Origin: DT-110 sp964342305
GTDB lineage: Bacteria > Bacteroidota > Bacteroidia > Chitinophagales > Saprospiraceae
Assembly (NCBI GenBank): GCA_964342305.1
Contig: CAYFGK010000009.1
Span: forward strand, 1-64,000
Reading direction: 5' to 3'
DNA: 64,000 nucleotides
Below are positions 17,610-25,855 of the stretch, piece by piece. The position numbers and the translations under genes are program-made. The notes under the pieces were generated by a model. It saw nothing but the letters and a program-made list of their open reading frames with translations. It was not told the DNA's origin and searched no databases. Position 1 is the first letter of the stretch. Every line of letters starts with the position of its first letter.

Positions 17610-18365
17610 ATGATCCCCAATATTGCAGTCATATTGACCGATGCCAGCAAGCGCATTATCTGGGTCAATGAAGACTTTACCAACATCACCGGCTACTCTT
17701 TGAGTGAGGCTTTGGGGAGAAAACCCGGCGACTTGCTGCAGGGTCCTAATACCGAAGCGGAATCCATCCTCCGGATGCGACGCTCTTTGAAAAACCACCT
17801 GCCTCTGCGCGAGGACATTACCAATTACCGAAAGAATGGTGAAGAATACGTGTGTAAACTCGTTATACACCCTATCTTCAACCGCAGCCATGAACTCACT
17901 AACTTCATTGCCTTTGAGGTAGATGGTAGTGAGGTCAAAAACGCGGACGACCTGCCCATAATGCAGATCCGTGAAAAATACCAATCCAGTAGTCTGAAAG
18001 GCGTGGAAGAGGTAAAACTCTACGCCCAACTACGCACCCTGATGGAGCGCGAAAAGATCTACCTCGATCCCAATCTGACATTGCGGGATGCTGCAGATCG
18101 ACTGATGACGAACACCAAGTATTTGTCGCAGGTAGTAAATCACCAGGCAGGATGTAATTTCCAGCAGTTTGTTAATAATTTCCGGATAGCCGAAGCCAAA
18201 CACAAAATCGGTAACGAGGAATTCGAGAACCTGACGCTCTATGGCATCGCGCTACAGTGTGGTTTCAAGAATAAATCTACCTTTTACAAGGTATTCAAGG
18301 AGATTACGAATATGACACCACGCGAGCATTTAATTGCCCGTAACGACCTGGAGAATGAAGCTTAA
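17610..18365 (+). CDS. PAS domain-AraC type transcriptional regulator
   Basis: 251 residues. A PAS_9-type sensor (about 5-105; IIWVNEDFTNITGYSLSEAL, GRKPGDLLQGPNT, YRKNGEEYVCKL) is followed by an AraC/XylS DNA-binding domain with two helix-turn-helices (about 150-245; NLTLRDAADRLMTNTKYLSQ, GIALQCGFKNKSTFYKVFKE). A PAS sensor joined directly to an AraC domain without a kinase suggests a one-component regulator. The LOV photoreceptor cysteine is absent, so blue-light flavin chemistry is unlikely. Target genes are unknown; it stands alone. Confidence 0.9.
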   Translation: MIPNIAVILTDASKRIIWVNEDFTNITGYSLSEALGRKPGDLLQGPNTEAESILRMRRSLKNHLPLREDITNYRKNGEEYVCKLVIHPIFNRSHELTNFIAFEVDGSEVKNADDLPIMQIREKYQSSSLKGVEEVKLYAQLRTLMEREKIYLDPNLTLRDAADRLMTNTKYLSQVVNHQAGCNFQQFVNNFRIAEAKHKIGNEEFENLTLYGIALQCGFKNKSTFYKVFKEITNMTPREHLIARNDLENEA

Positions 18366-18675
18366 AAACACACTTTATTCAATAAAGTAGGTTTTACAAA
18401 ATTCTGGCTTCCAGCTTGTTTAGGACAAATTCAGCTTTTTTCTGTCGCCTGGCCACTTGATTTCCAGCCCTATTAGCACCAACTTAAACAAGTGGAAAGT
18501 ATTGCTGGCAAGAATGCTCATTATGAGATCTTTGCCGCAAACGAACGATGCACATCTTTCCTCCTTTCCATCCCTTTACTCTAGTTGCAACAATGATTGC
18601 TGACTTTCTTTTTCCAATTCCACGTTGGGTAGGATCGGTTTGTGACCTGCCGCCCTGCGGTGCAAACCTTCGCTT

Positions 18676-18858
18676 ATGAAACGCAATATGCGCGATATGC
18701 TTGACCTGCTGAACTGGCTTAGGTCGGGTCCTACGAATCCCAACCAATCAATACCAACTGATCGCCTTACGGGTACCGAGAAGCAGCATCTGGCCCGCTT
18801 CCTGAAAAAGGAATCGGACGCGGGGCGCCTGAAGTGGTATGGTCGGAAAGGGGGTTAG
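18676..18858 (+). CDS. Possible small hypothetical protein, 60 residues
   Basis: An ATG at 18676 opens a frame of 60 codons (MKRNMRDMLDLLNWL ... KKESDAGRLKWYGRKGG). Two short amphipathic helices and a basic tail look protein-like, but no family is recognised and no promoter is clear. It lies in the 546-bp gap between the PAS-AraC gene and a convergent MORN-repeat gene. The rest of that gap (18366-18675) shows nothing supportable. May be chance. Confidence 0.3.
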   Translation: MKRNMRDMLDLLNWLRSGPTNPNQSIPTDRLTGTEKQHLARFLKKESDAGRLKWYGRKGG

Positions 18859-18911
18859 GAGAGGTTCAGGTTCCAGGGAAAATCTGATCCCCGGACCTTG
18901 GTCCGTCCCTC

Positions 18912-19532
18912 CTACATCGGTTCGTTCGAACCGTCTGAATTTAGGGCACCACCACTTACTTTTTTCCCATTCTGGTACAAATACTCGATAGTCACCTCGC
19001 CCTTTTCATTATAAAAGCGATAGGGGCCATCCATTACCCCCATCTTATAGGTGATTTCTTTTTGCAGATCACCGGTCGATACGTGGTATTCCCGAACAGC
19101 TCCATCGAGTTCTCCCTTGACGTAACCTGCTTCCATAGTGGGGCGGCCAAAGCGATACTTAGCATAATACCCATCGAGCTTATTGTCTTTATAGTGAGCT
19201 TGCAAGGTCATCTGGCCCCGCTCATTAAATTCGTAATACACACCGTTGGCGCGACCATCCACGAAGTGAGTCAGTGATTTCGGAAAGTTGGAATTGGGGT
19301 AATAGCTAACCCAGGCTCCGGTACGCAGGCTGTCGTCCAGAAAACCTTCCTCCTGGATTACCCCGCCGCCATTTGTTTGAAAGAGGTACCGAACATCCGA
19401 ACCAGGTACCGCTTCCGAGATATAACCATCAGTTGAAACGGGAACTGTAGAGGATGTATCATCACCGCCATTTGCGGTACAAGCCGTACCAGCAATGGCC
19501 AGGCCAACGAACAGTAACCAAACAATACGCAT
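18912..19532 (-). CDS. MORN-2/YwqK-like repeat lipoprotein
   Basis: 206 residues. The N terminus is a signal peptide ending in a lipobox-like AGTAC (Cys about 18), so the protein is probably lipid-anchored. Four to five MORN-variant repeats follow (GAWVSYYPNSN, GVYYEFNERGQ, GYYAKYRFGRP, GPYRFYNEKGE), as in proteins labelled YwqK-family antitoxin. That label rests on one system; no toxin gene is adjacent here, so a structural or surface role is equally likely. Confidence 0.82.
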   Translation of the reverse strand: MRIVWLLFVGLAIAGTACTANGGDDTSSTVPVSTDGYISEAVPGSDVRYLFQTNGGGVIQEEGFLDDSLRTGAWVSYYPNSNFPKSLTHFVDGRANGVYYEFNERGQMTLQAHYKDNKLDGYYAKYRFGRPTMEAGYVKGELDGAVREYHVSTGDLQKEITYKMGVMDGPYRFYNEKGEVTIEYLYQNGKKVSGGALNSDGSNEPM

Positions 19533-19655
19533 ATCTTGTTTATTTTAGAGTCAGGGCAGACAACTCGCATACCTGCGGGTAAGTCGAACTGCCCCTGTTT
19601 ACTAATTTCGACCACAAAATACGTACTTGCCGCCAAACCCGGCAAATCGTTCCAT

Positions 19656-20549
19656 ATGAAAGCAAAAACCTGGATAATGGCCCTGGCTCTCGCCGCTAGC
19701 GGCTATTTGATTTACCAGTGGCTGACCCGTCCCATTCCCGACGCCTTTGCCCGGGGTGAGCAACTTCTGAAAACCGATACGGCGGTGCTTTCGGCAATCC
19801 GGGTGACACACTCTTCCGGGGAGATACTCACGTATTCGAGGGAGTCGGACCGGTGGTTAGCCAGCAATGGCCAGCAAAGCACCTGGGTCGACCGCGAGTC
19901 CATGAATCAATTGTTGCGGGCAATTACCCAATTACAAACAGGAGGCATGGTCCCGGAAGGTCCGCAACAGGGCACATCCGTTCAGGTTTCTCTTTTTGGC
20001 GAAAGCCCGAAAACAGAAGCCTTCCAATTGTTGCGCTCCCACCCCGATACAGTCTGGTTTGGATTCGATAAGTTGCCCGAAAAATATGTAGTCCCGCCTG
20101 AATTGGTACGGCCTTTTTTTCGTACACTCTCCTATTACCGCCCTCCCCGACTGCTCGAATGGGATTCACCGGATTCCTTGGCCCTGATCCGCGACAGCCT
20201 GCGCTGGATGTTTTACCGGACCGATTCTTCCTGGACAATCCCAACGGACTGGGGAGCAGACTCTTCCAGACTATCTACCTGGGTACGAACACTACCCGAT
20301 CACGAGGCCCCGGAAGAAACAGCACCCTACGACCAGCAATTACCCGACAGCCTGGTCAGTCGGCAAATTTTCGTGTGGGATGGTGGCGAACAAATTCGTC
20401 TGAACGTATTTTACCGGAACGAAAAATGGGGCATCTGGTCCAGCCAAACACCCGATCAATGGTATCCGGAATTGGCGGCACCAATGTACCAAATCGTCTT
20501 CCCTCCCTGGCTGGACAGCCTGATTACGCAAACGCAAACATATGAATGA
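19656..20549 (+). CDS. DUF4340-like membrane-anchored protein
   Basis: 298 residues from ATG 19656, chosen because a signal-anchor (WIMALALAASGYLIYQW) follows; an upstream in-frame ATG at 19536 gives an unlikely leader. The segment TDTAVLSAIRVTHSSGEILT, then RWLASNGQQSTWVDRESMNQ, follows the DUF4340 pattern (a beta-rich repeat with GG/W-N motifs). That family often accompanies gliding/ABC-2 (GldG-like) genes, but none are here. It overlaps the next gene by 8 bp, so the two are translationally coupled. Confidence 0.65.
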   Translation: MKAKTWIMALALAASGYLIYQWLTRPIPDAFARGEQLLKTDTAVLSAIRVTHSSGEILTYSRESDRWLASNGQQSTWVDRESMNQLLRAITQLQTGGMVPEGPQQGTSVQVSLFGESPKTEAFQLLRSHPDTVWFGFDKLPEKYVVPPELVRPFFRTLSYYRPPRLLEWDSPDSLALIRDSLRWMFYRTDSSWTIPTDWGADSSRLSTWVRTLPDHEAPEETAPYDQQLPDSLVSRQIFVWDGGEQIRLNVFYRNEKWGIWSSQTPDQWYPELAAPMYQIVFPPWLDSLITQTQTYE

Positions 20550-21018
20550 GCAACAAACACTCTTATTCGAAGCAACAACTACCCAGAATGACCAACTGTT
20601 CTGGGTCGCCCTGGTAGTTTGTCTGCTGGCGGCGGCAGGCACCTTCCTGCTTTTGCGGACATCCAAAGGAGCCTACCGGTCGCTCCTGGCCCTGTTGAGT
20701 TTCATACTGACACTGCTGGCCGGCGGCACGGCCTTATTCAGTAAGCTTACCAGTGAAAAGATCGGGACGGTGCGGCTGGGACAGGATTACCTCGAGACGC
20801 CTTACGGCAAAACTAAACTGGAAGACATACGCGATGCCTATATAGAAATGGACCGTCGCCCCTCTCTGCTGAAACCAGGTCAGGGTTCAGACCGGGTTCG
20901 CCTGTTGATCATCCTCGAGAACGACGGCAAAACGCACGTGCTGAGTGAAGCCAATTACCCCATTCAGGAAATTTTGCAGGAAATGCGAAATCGACTCACC
21001 CCCAAGCCTAACGGCTGA
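20542..21018 (+). CDS. Hypothetical two-helix membrane protein
   Basis: 158 residues with two membrane helices (about 20-38 and 48-66) and a soluble C-terminal domain (VRLGQDYLETPYGKTKLEDI ... RVRLLIILENDGKTHVLSE) that resembles the small PH-like/bPH2 beta domains found after paired helices. No confident family. It is coupled to the DUF4340-like gene and its last 11 bp overlap the convergent Nudix gene. Confidence 0.7.
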   Translation: MNEQQTLLFEATTTQNDQLFWVALVVCLLAAAGTFLLLRTSKGAYRSLLALLSFILTLLAGGTALFSKLTSEKIGTVRLGQDYLETPYGKTKLEDIRDAYIEMDRRPSLLKPGQGSDRVRLLIILENDGKTHVLSEANYPIQEILQEMRNRLTPKPNG

Positions 21019-21640
21019 GTCCGGCCATCACCACATCCAGGATATTACCGTACACGGGCTTTGCCTCCGCTACAAAAGAGCGGGGATCCTGCCATACGGC
21101 CTGCTCGATATCCTCTTCGGCCTGAGGAACCAATTCGGTCTCAGTGGTATCCATGCGATACCAGTAGGTTTTTTTTAGCACTCTCTTGCCGCTCTTAAGG
21201 CGGTAAGTATGGTAGGTGATGTGAAGTTCGGGGCCAAGGTTAAGTTGGTCCAGCCCCGTTTCTTCCTGTACTTCCCGGATTCCGGCTCCGGCAGGAGTCT
21301 CTCCGGGATCTATTTTGCCTTTCGGCAAATCCCATGATCCCCGGCGAAAGATGGTGAGGATCTCCCCCTTTTGATTAAAAACCAGACCGCCGGCAGCTTC
21401 CAGCCATTTGTAGTGCCCTTTGAGATCGGCAAAAAGCTTATCTACATCGGGAGCATAGAGGGTCACAACGCGAAATTTGGGGTTCTTCTCCAGCATATCC
21501 ACGTAGTTGAGCAGCATTTTAGCCATGCCCGGATAACGGGCCACGAGGTGGGTATCGCTCGATTCGGGGCGGTCGGCATCCTGAGGGATCAGCTGAAGAG
21601 GAGTCCCATTGATGTAGATTTTGTAGATTTGCGCTTTCAT
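21008..21640 (-). CDS. NUDIX hydrolase
   Basis: 210 residues. A complete Nudix box GKIDPGETPAGAGIREVQEE followed by TGL (about 124-146; pattern GX5EX7REUXEEXGU) coordinates Mg for hydrolysis of a nucleoside diphosphate-X substrate. About 80 N-terminal residues form an extra domain before the Nudix fold (WLEAAGGLVFNQKGEILTIF). Substrate unknown. The start is only 23 bp from the divergent pyrE start. Confidence 0.92.
   Translation of the reverse strand: MKAQIYKIYINGTPLQLIPQDADRPESSDTHLVARYPGMAKMLLNYVDMLEKNPKFRVVTLYAPDVDKLFADLKGHYKWLEAAGGLVFNQKGEILTIFRRGSWDLPKGKIDPGETPAGAGIREVQEETGLDQLNLGPELHITYHTYRLKSGKRVLKKTYWYRMDTTETELVPQAEEDIEQAVWQDPRSFVAEAKPVYGNILDVVMAGLSR
21624..21631 (+). promoter_or_regulatory. 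Putative pyrE -7 element
   Basis: TAGATTTG matches the Bacteroidota TAnnTTTG -7 box exactly, 33 bases before ATG 21664. It lies inside the 5' end of the divergent Nudix gene. No good -33 TTTG/TTG is visible. Confidence 0.35.
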
Positions 21641-21663
21641 TCTAAAAAGTAACGGTATTGACT

Positions 21664-22287
21664 ATGTCAGCGGAACGGGAGGTAGCAAAAAAGCTCTTGC
21701 AAATTAAGGCAATAAAACTGAGCCCGCAAAAGCCCTTTACCTGGGCGTCGGGCTGGCGCTCGCCCATTTATTGCGATAACCGGACCCTGCTCTCCTTTCC
21801 GGAAGTGCGGTCATTTGTGGTTGACCAATTTGTGGCTGCGGCCAAAAAATTTGAACCTTTTGATGCCATTGCCGGAGTTGCCACTGCCGGCATTCCGCAC
21901 GGTGCACTCCTGGCCGATCGGCTGGCGAGTCCTTTCGTTTACGTACGCAGTAAAGCCAAAGCCCACGGGCGTAAGAACCGGATCGAAGGGAAGCTCGACA
22001 AAGGCCAACGGGTACTGGTCATTGAAGACCTGATCTCGACCGGAGGCAGCAGCATCGAAGCAGTGGAAGCCCTGCGCGAAGCCGGAGCAGAGGTGGTGGG
22101 AGTGCTGGCTATCTTCACCTATGGTTTCGATCGGGCGGTACAAACCTTTTCCGAAGCCGGTTGTTCCTTCGAAACCCTCAGCAATTACGAGGTGCTTTTG
22201 GCGGAAGCCGCAGACCAAAAGTATATCACCACGGATGAACAGCAGTTATTAGCAGAATGGCGGAAATCACCGGAGACCTGGTCCTAA
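21664..22287 (+). CDS. pyrE: Orotate phosphoribosyltransferase
   Basis: 207 residues from ATG 21664 (a TTG two codons upstream is less likely). PyrE joins orotate to PRPP to give OMP in pyrimidine synthesis. The PRPP loop VLVIEDLISTGGSS, the substrate region FTWASGWRSPIYCDNR and the catalytic flexible loop with VRSKAKAHGRKN are all present. Length is normal for the family. Confidence 0.96.
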   Translation: MSAEREVAKKLLQIKAIKLSPQKPFTWASGWRSPIYCDNRTLLSFPEVRSFVVDQFVAAAKKFEPFDAIAGVATAGIPHGALLADRLASPFVYVRSKAKAHGRKNRIEGKLDKGQRVLVIEDLISTGGSSIEAVEALREAGAEVVGVLAIFTYGFDRAVQTFSEAGCSFETLSNYEVLLAEAADQKYITTDEQQLLAEWRKSPETWS

Positions 22288-22373
22288 TGTGTTATTTTCG
22301 CCATCTGGCGGACTTACTGAACAGATATTTTCTAATTTAACGCCCTAAGAACCAAGCGCAACAAACACGCACT

Positions 22374-23456
22374 ATGCCCATCATAAACGCTCAATCAGAA
22401 GCCTTTTTGCAGAAATACCTGGACAATGCCTCCCCTACCGGATTTGAAAGTTCGGGCCAGCAGTTATGGCTCGAATACCTCAAACCCTACATCGACGAAT
22501 GGCAGATCGATCAGTATGGGACGGCCTACGGCGTGATCAACCCGGGTAAAGATTACAAAGTGGTTATTGAAGGCCATGCGGATGAGATTTCCTGGTTTGT
22601 CCACTACATATCGGACGATGGGTTTATACACGTGATCCGCAATGGCGGTTCCGACCACCTGATCGCCCCCTCCAAACGCGTGAACATCCACACCCGCAAG
22701 AACGGTATTGTGCGTGGTGTATTCGGGTGGCCAGCCATCCATACCCGGCACGGGGAAGATGCCAAACTCGCACCCAAGATCAACAATATCTTCATCGATG
22801 TAGGGGCTGAGAATAAAAAGGAAGTACTCGACATGGGCCTCCACGTTGGTGCGGTGATTACCTTCGATGACCCCCTCGAGATTCTAAATGAACAATACTA
22901 CGTAGGCCGTGCACTCGACAACCGCATGGGTGGTTTTTGCATTGCAGAAGTAGCACGACTCATCCACGAACAAAAGATCGACCTTCCCTACTCGCTCTAC
23001 ATTGTCAACTCCGTTCAGGAAGAAGTAGGGCTGCGGGGAGCCGAAATGATCACCCAATCGATCAAACCCAATGTGGCCATAGTGACCGACGTGACGCACG
23101 ATACACATACCCCCATGATCGACAAGAAAAAGCACGGGGACGTAAAAACCGGAAAAGGCCCGACGGTAACCTACGCTCCCGCTGTACACAATAAACTGCT
23201 CAATCTCATTATCGATACGGCAGAAGAAAAAGAGATCCCTCTGCAGTTGGAGGCGTCGTCACGCCGTACGGGAACAGACACCGATGCCTTTGCCTATTCC
23301 AACGGCGGTGTACCTTCCGCACTGATCTCCCTGCCTCTGCGGTATATGCATACCACCGTAGAAATGGCGCACCGCAAAGATGTGGAAGCGGTGATCCAGT
23401 TGATCTTTGAGACTTTGCAGAAAATTGAGAACGGCCACAACTTCAAGTATTTCTAA
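22374..23456 (+). CDS. M42 family metallopeptidase (aminopeptidase)
   Basis: 360 residues, usual for M42 (PepA/TET-type) di-zinc aminopeptidases, cytoplasmic and often large assemblies. Metal and catalytic segments seen: VIEGHADEIS, ALDNRMGGF (bridging Asp), VQEEVGLRGA (catalytic Glu then metal Glu), VTDVTHDTHTP, and the C-terminal RYMHTTVEMAHRKD with the last His ligand. Role is peptide turnover. Confidence 0.94.
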   Translation: MPIINAQSEAFLQKYLDNASPTGFESSGQQLWLEYLKPYIDEWQIDQYGTAYGVINPGKDYKVVIEGHADEISWFVHYISDDGFIHVIRNGGSDHLIAPSKRVNIHTRKNGIVRGVFGWPAIHTRHGEDAKLAPKINNIFIDVGAENKKEVLDMGLHVGAVITFDDPLEILNEQYYVGRALDNRMGGFCIAEVARLIHEQKIDLPYSLYIVNSVQEEVGLRGAEMITQSIKPNVAIVTDVTHDTHTPMIDKKKHGDVKTGKGPTVTYAPAVHNKLLNLIIDTAEEKEIPLQLEASSRRTGTDTDAFAYSNGGVPSALISLPLRYMHTTVEMAHRKDVEAVIQLIFETLQKIENGHNFKYF

Positions 23457-23479
23457 ACGGGTCGGCCAATCTCCAGGCC

Positions 23480-24349
23480 ATGGCTTTACTCAGGCGGCTC
23501 CTCACACAATTGATCGATCTGGTACTTTACAGCAACGCCTGGATCGCCCTGGCCGCTTTATTGCTGGTCACCCAAACCCGCTATCTGCTGCTGGGCGAAT
23601 GGCAGTTTACGGCCTTGGAGGGTTTTGTGTTTTATGCAACCCTGAGCCTATACGCTGTTCACCGGATTATCGCCCTGGAAAAGCTAAAGGGACACCCGCC
23701 AACCACCCGCTTTCAAACGATTGGTCGCCGAAGGCCGGATATCATCCTGTATGCCATTCTGGCCGGAGGAGGTAGTCTTTTCTTTTACCTGCAATTACCG
23801 CGACAGGTTCAGATAAGTGCGTTGGCCCCTGCTCTTTTTTCAGCCCTGTACGTACTGCCCGTCTTTCGCGGGCGACGCCGGCTGCGGGATTTCAACTACC
23901 TGAAGATCTTTCTGGTCGCTTTGGTATGGACCTGGGTGACCGTTGTCCTCCCTGCCCGGCAAACCAGTCTGAACGGGCAATTCCCGACCATCCTTCTGAG
24001 TGTACAGCGGTTCTTCTTCATTTTTGCGATCACTATCCCGTTCGACATTCGGGATCTCGCGGTGGATGCCAGCACGGAAGTACGTACGCTGCCGGGCTCA
24101 GTGGGACTGCGGCGAGCCCGACTTTTGTCACTTGGTCTGCTTACGTTGGCCATAGGCACAGCCCTGGTCCTATGGCGGATCGACACCTACGCAGATCCCG
24201 TTTTTGCGGGATGGACAGTATCGGTCCTCACGGCTGGCGCATTAGTGTGGGGTGCTAACCCTGAGCGGCACGATTACTATTTTTCGGGCCTGATCGACGG
24301 GACGATGATCCTGCAGGCGGGGATGGTTTACTTGTTCAGTTGCATGTAA
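23480..24349 (+). CDS. UbiA-like integral membrane protein
   Basis: 289 residues, 8-9 membrane helices. The second aspartate-rich motif of UbiA prenyltransferases is recognisable (IPFDIRDLAVD ... TEVRTLPGSVG), while the first (NDxxDxxxD) is replaced by YAVHRIIALEK. Many Bacteroidota encode such UbiA-like proteins of unknown function; prenyl transfer cannot be assumed. It starts 23 bp after the M42 peptidase gene and probably shares its transcript, ending at the 24519 terminator. Confidence 0.75.
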   Translation: MALLRRLLTQLIDLVLYSNAWIALAALLLVTQTRYLLLGEWQFTALEGFVFYATLSLYAVHRIIALEKLKGHPPTTRFQTIGRRRPDIILYAILAGGGSLFFYLQLPRQVQISALAPALFSALYVLPVFRGRRRLRDFNYLKIFLVALVWTWVTVVLPARQTSLNGQFPTILLSVQRFFFIFAITIPFDIRDLAVDASTEVRTLPGSVGLRRARLLSLGLLTLAIGTALVLWRIDTYADPVFAGWTVSVLTAGALVWGANPERHDYYFSGLIDGTMILQAGMVYLFSCM

Positions 24350-24400
24350 TTAAGATCCCATCCGTTAGATCGAGTTCAGGTGGTAACCTGCTTTTGAAAT

Positions 24401-24512
24401 AAATGCTGAATGATGAATGCTAAGTGCTAAATGCAGGTATGGAATCGACCGGAATCCCCTAATCTCCCTTTCTCCCTTTCCCCCACTCCCCCTTTCTCCA
24501 ATTCTCCCAGTC
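24401..24512. repeat. Low-complexity short tandem repeats
   Basis: 24401-24436 reads as degenerate heptamers around AAATGCT/GAATGAT/GAATGCT/AAGTGCT. 24462-24512 is a pyrimidine tract built from CTCCCTTT-like units. No coding potential. Related heptamer arrays occur at 27.5, 39.4, 42.4 and 55.8 kb. Confidence 0.65.
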
Positions 24513-24518
24513 CCAAAG

Positions 24519-24562
24519 AAAAAGGGCTTCTTCGTCGTTAGCGACAAAGAAGCCCTTTTTTT
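24519..24562. terminator. Bidirectional rho-independent terminator
   Basis: A 19-bp stem with one mismatch (24519-24537 with 24542-24560) and a TTAG loop is flanked by A5 on the left and T7 on the right. It serves both the UbiA-like gene and the convergent pdhA gene. A further hairpin, GCTCAACCC/GGGTCGAGC with a GGA loop, follows at 24572-24592. Confidence 0.92.
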
Positions 24563-24595
24563 GAACATTTAGCTCAACCCGGAGGGTCGAGCACC

Positions 24596-25639
24596 TTAAT
24601 CCTTAATATACGGATAGTCTTCCTGCAGGTAATTATCCGTGTAGAGTTCGGCGGGATCGGGATAGGGTGATTCCTCGGCGAATTTCACAGCATCGTCGAT
24701 CTCCTTTTTCACGTTGGCCTTGATCTCTTTGATCTCGTCCTCGGAAGCGATCTTTTCCTTTAGGATGTGTGCTTCGGTCATTTTTACCGGATCGCGATCC
24801 TTATATTCCTGAACCTCTTCTTTAGTGCGATATTTCGCCGGGTCGGACACGGAGTGCCCTTTGTAGCGATATGTTTTCACTTCGAGGTAGAACGGACCTT
24901 TACCGGCGCGGATGTGCTCGGCGGCGCGGGAAACGGCGTCGTGTACGGCGGCAGGATCCATCCCGTCCACTGATTCGCTGGGCATATCGTAGCTGGCACC
25001 CAATTTTGCCAGGTCGGCTACGTTCGACGTACGCTTCACCGAGGTACCCATGGCGTAACCGTTATTCTCGCAGATGTAAAGTACCGGCAGTTTCCAGGTC
25101 ATGGCCATGTTGAAGGATTCGTGCAGGGCACCCTGGCGGGCAGCGCCGTCACCGAACATGGTTACACAGAGGTTATCCGTTTCGCGGTATTGCTCGGCAA
25201 AAGCAATACCGGTACCGATGGGGATCTGAGCACCGACAATACCATTACCACCGAAATAGCGATTGGTGTTGTCGAAAAAGTGCATAGATCCGCCTTTACC
25301 CTTCACGATACCCGTGGCTTTGCCGAAAAGTTCCGCCATTGCCTTATCGGTCGGAACGCCACGGCCGATAGCCGTACCGTGCTGGCGGTAAGCCGTCACG
25401 ATAGCATCCTCTTTACGGAGTGCCGATTCAACGCCAGCAGTAATTGCCTCCTGCCCGATATAGACGTGACAAAAACCGCGAATCTTTTGCTGCCCATACA
25501 TCCGCAGGGCCATTTCCTCAAATTTGCGAATGCGGAACATCAGCGTGTACCATTCGAGGTACTGCTCCTTACTCACCGAGGTTTTCTTGCTGGTGGATTT
25601 TGAATTGGATGTCGTTTTTTTCTTCGTTGCTGTGGCCAT
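24596..25639 (-). CDS. pdhA: Pyruvate dehydrogenase E1 component, alpha subunit
   Basis: 347 residues. Decarboxylates pyruvate using thiamine diphosphate; the TPP/Mg motif GDGAARQGALHESFNMA is clear, with IGQEAITAGV and YRQHGTAIGRG earlier and the regulatory-loop region YRYKGHSVSDPAKYRT. The first ~23 residues are a Lys/Ser/Thr-rich leader (KKKTTSNSKSTSKKTS) of low complexity. E1 beta and E2 are not in the window. Confidence 0.95.
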   Translation of the reverse strand: MATATKKKTTSNSKSTSKKTSVSKEQYLEWYTLMFRIRKFEEMALRMYGQQKIRGFCHVYIGQEAITAGVESALRKEDAIVTAYRQHGTAIGRGVPTDKAMAELFGKATGIVKGKGGSMHFFDNTNRYFGGNGIVGAQIPIGTGIAFAEQYRETDNLCVTMFGDGAARQGALHESFNMAMTWKLPVLYICENNGYAMGTSVKRTSNVADLAKLGASYDMPSESVDGMDPAAVHDAVSRAAEHIRAGKGPFYLEVKTYRYKGHSVSDPAKYRTKEEVQEYKDRDPVKMTEAHILKEKIASEDEIKEIKANVKKEIDDAVKFAEESPYPDPAELYTDNYLQEDYPYIKD

Positions 25640-25803
25640 AAGGAAACGTTACTTTTTAAGAGCTCGCTTGGAACCGCTAATATACGAGAAAAAATGGCGG
25701 TCGAAAAAGTCTGGTGCTCTTACCGCTCATACTTTCATTCAGGTTTACAACACCTGTCAAGACGGGTTGTTTTCCAAGATAACCACCGAACCCATCAAAC
25801 CCG

Positions 25804-25835
25804 TTCGTGTAGTACAATCGGAAACCGTACTTTTG
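25804..25835 (+). promoter_or_regulatory. Putative recF promoter
   Basis: TTCG (25804-25807), 20 bases, then TACTTTTG (25828-25835), an exact TAnnTTTG box. The ATG lies 20 bases further. The -33 box differs by one base from TTTG. The rest of 25640-25803 shows no gene. Confidence 0.5.
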
Positions 25836-25855
25836 GAGCAATTTAAATACAGGCA

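Noticed and set aside
17610..17950. LOV-type blue-light sensor
   Set aside because: The motif reads GRKPGDLLQGPNT; the flavin-binding Cys of GRNCRFLQ is missing, so it is an ordinary PAS_9 domain.
18484..18747. 87-residue minus strand frame
   Set aside because: Basic, low-complexity, overlaps the better 60-residue frame; no family signs.
18912..19532. Toxin-antitoxin locus
   Set aside because: YwqK-like repeats alone do not make an antitoxin; no toxin gene is adjacent.
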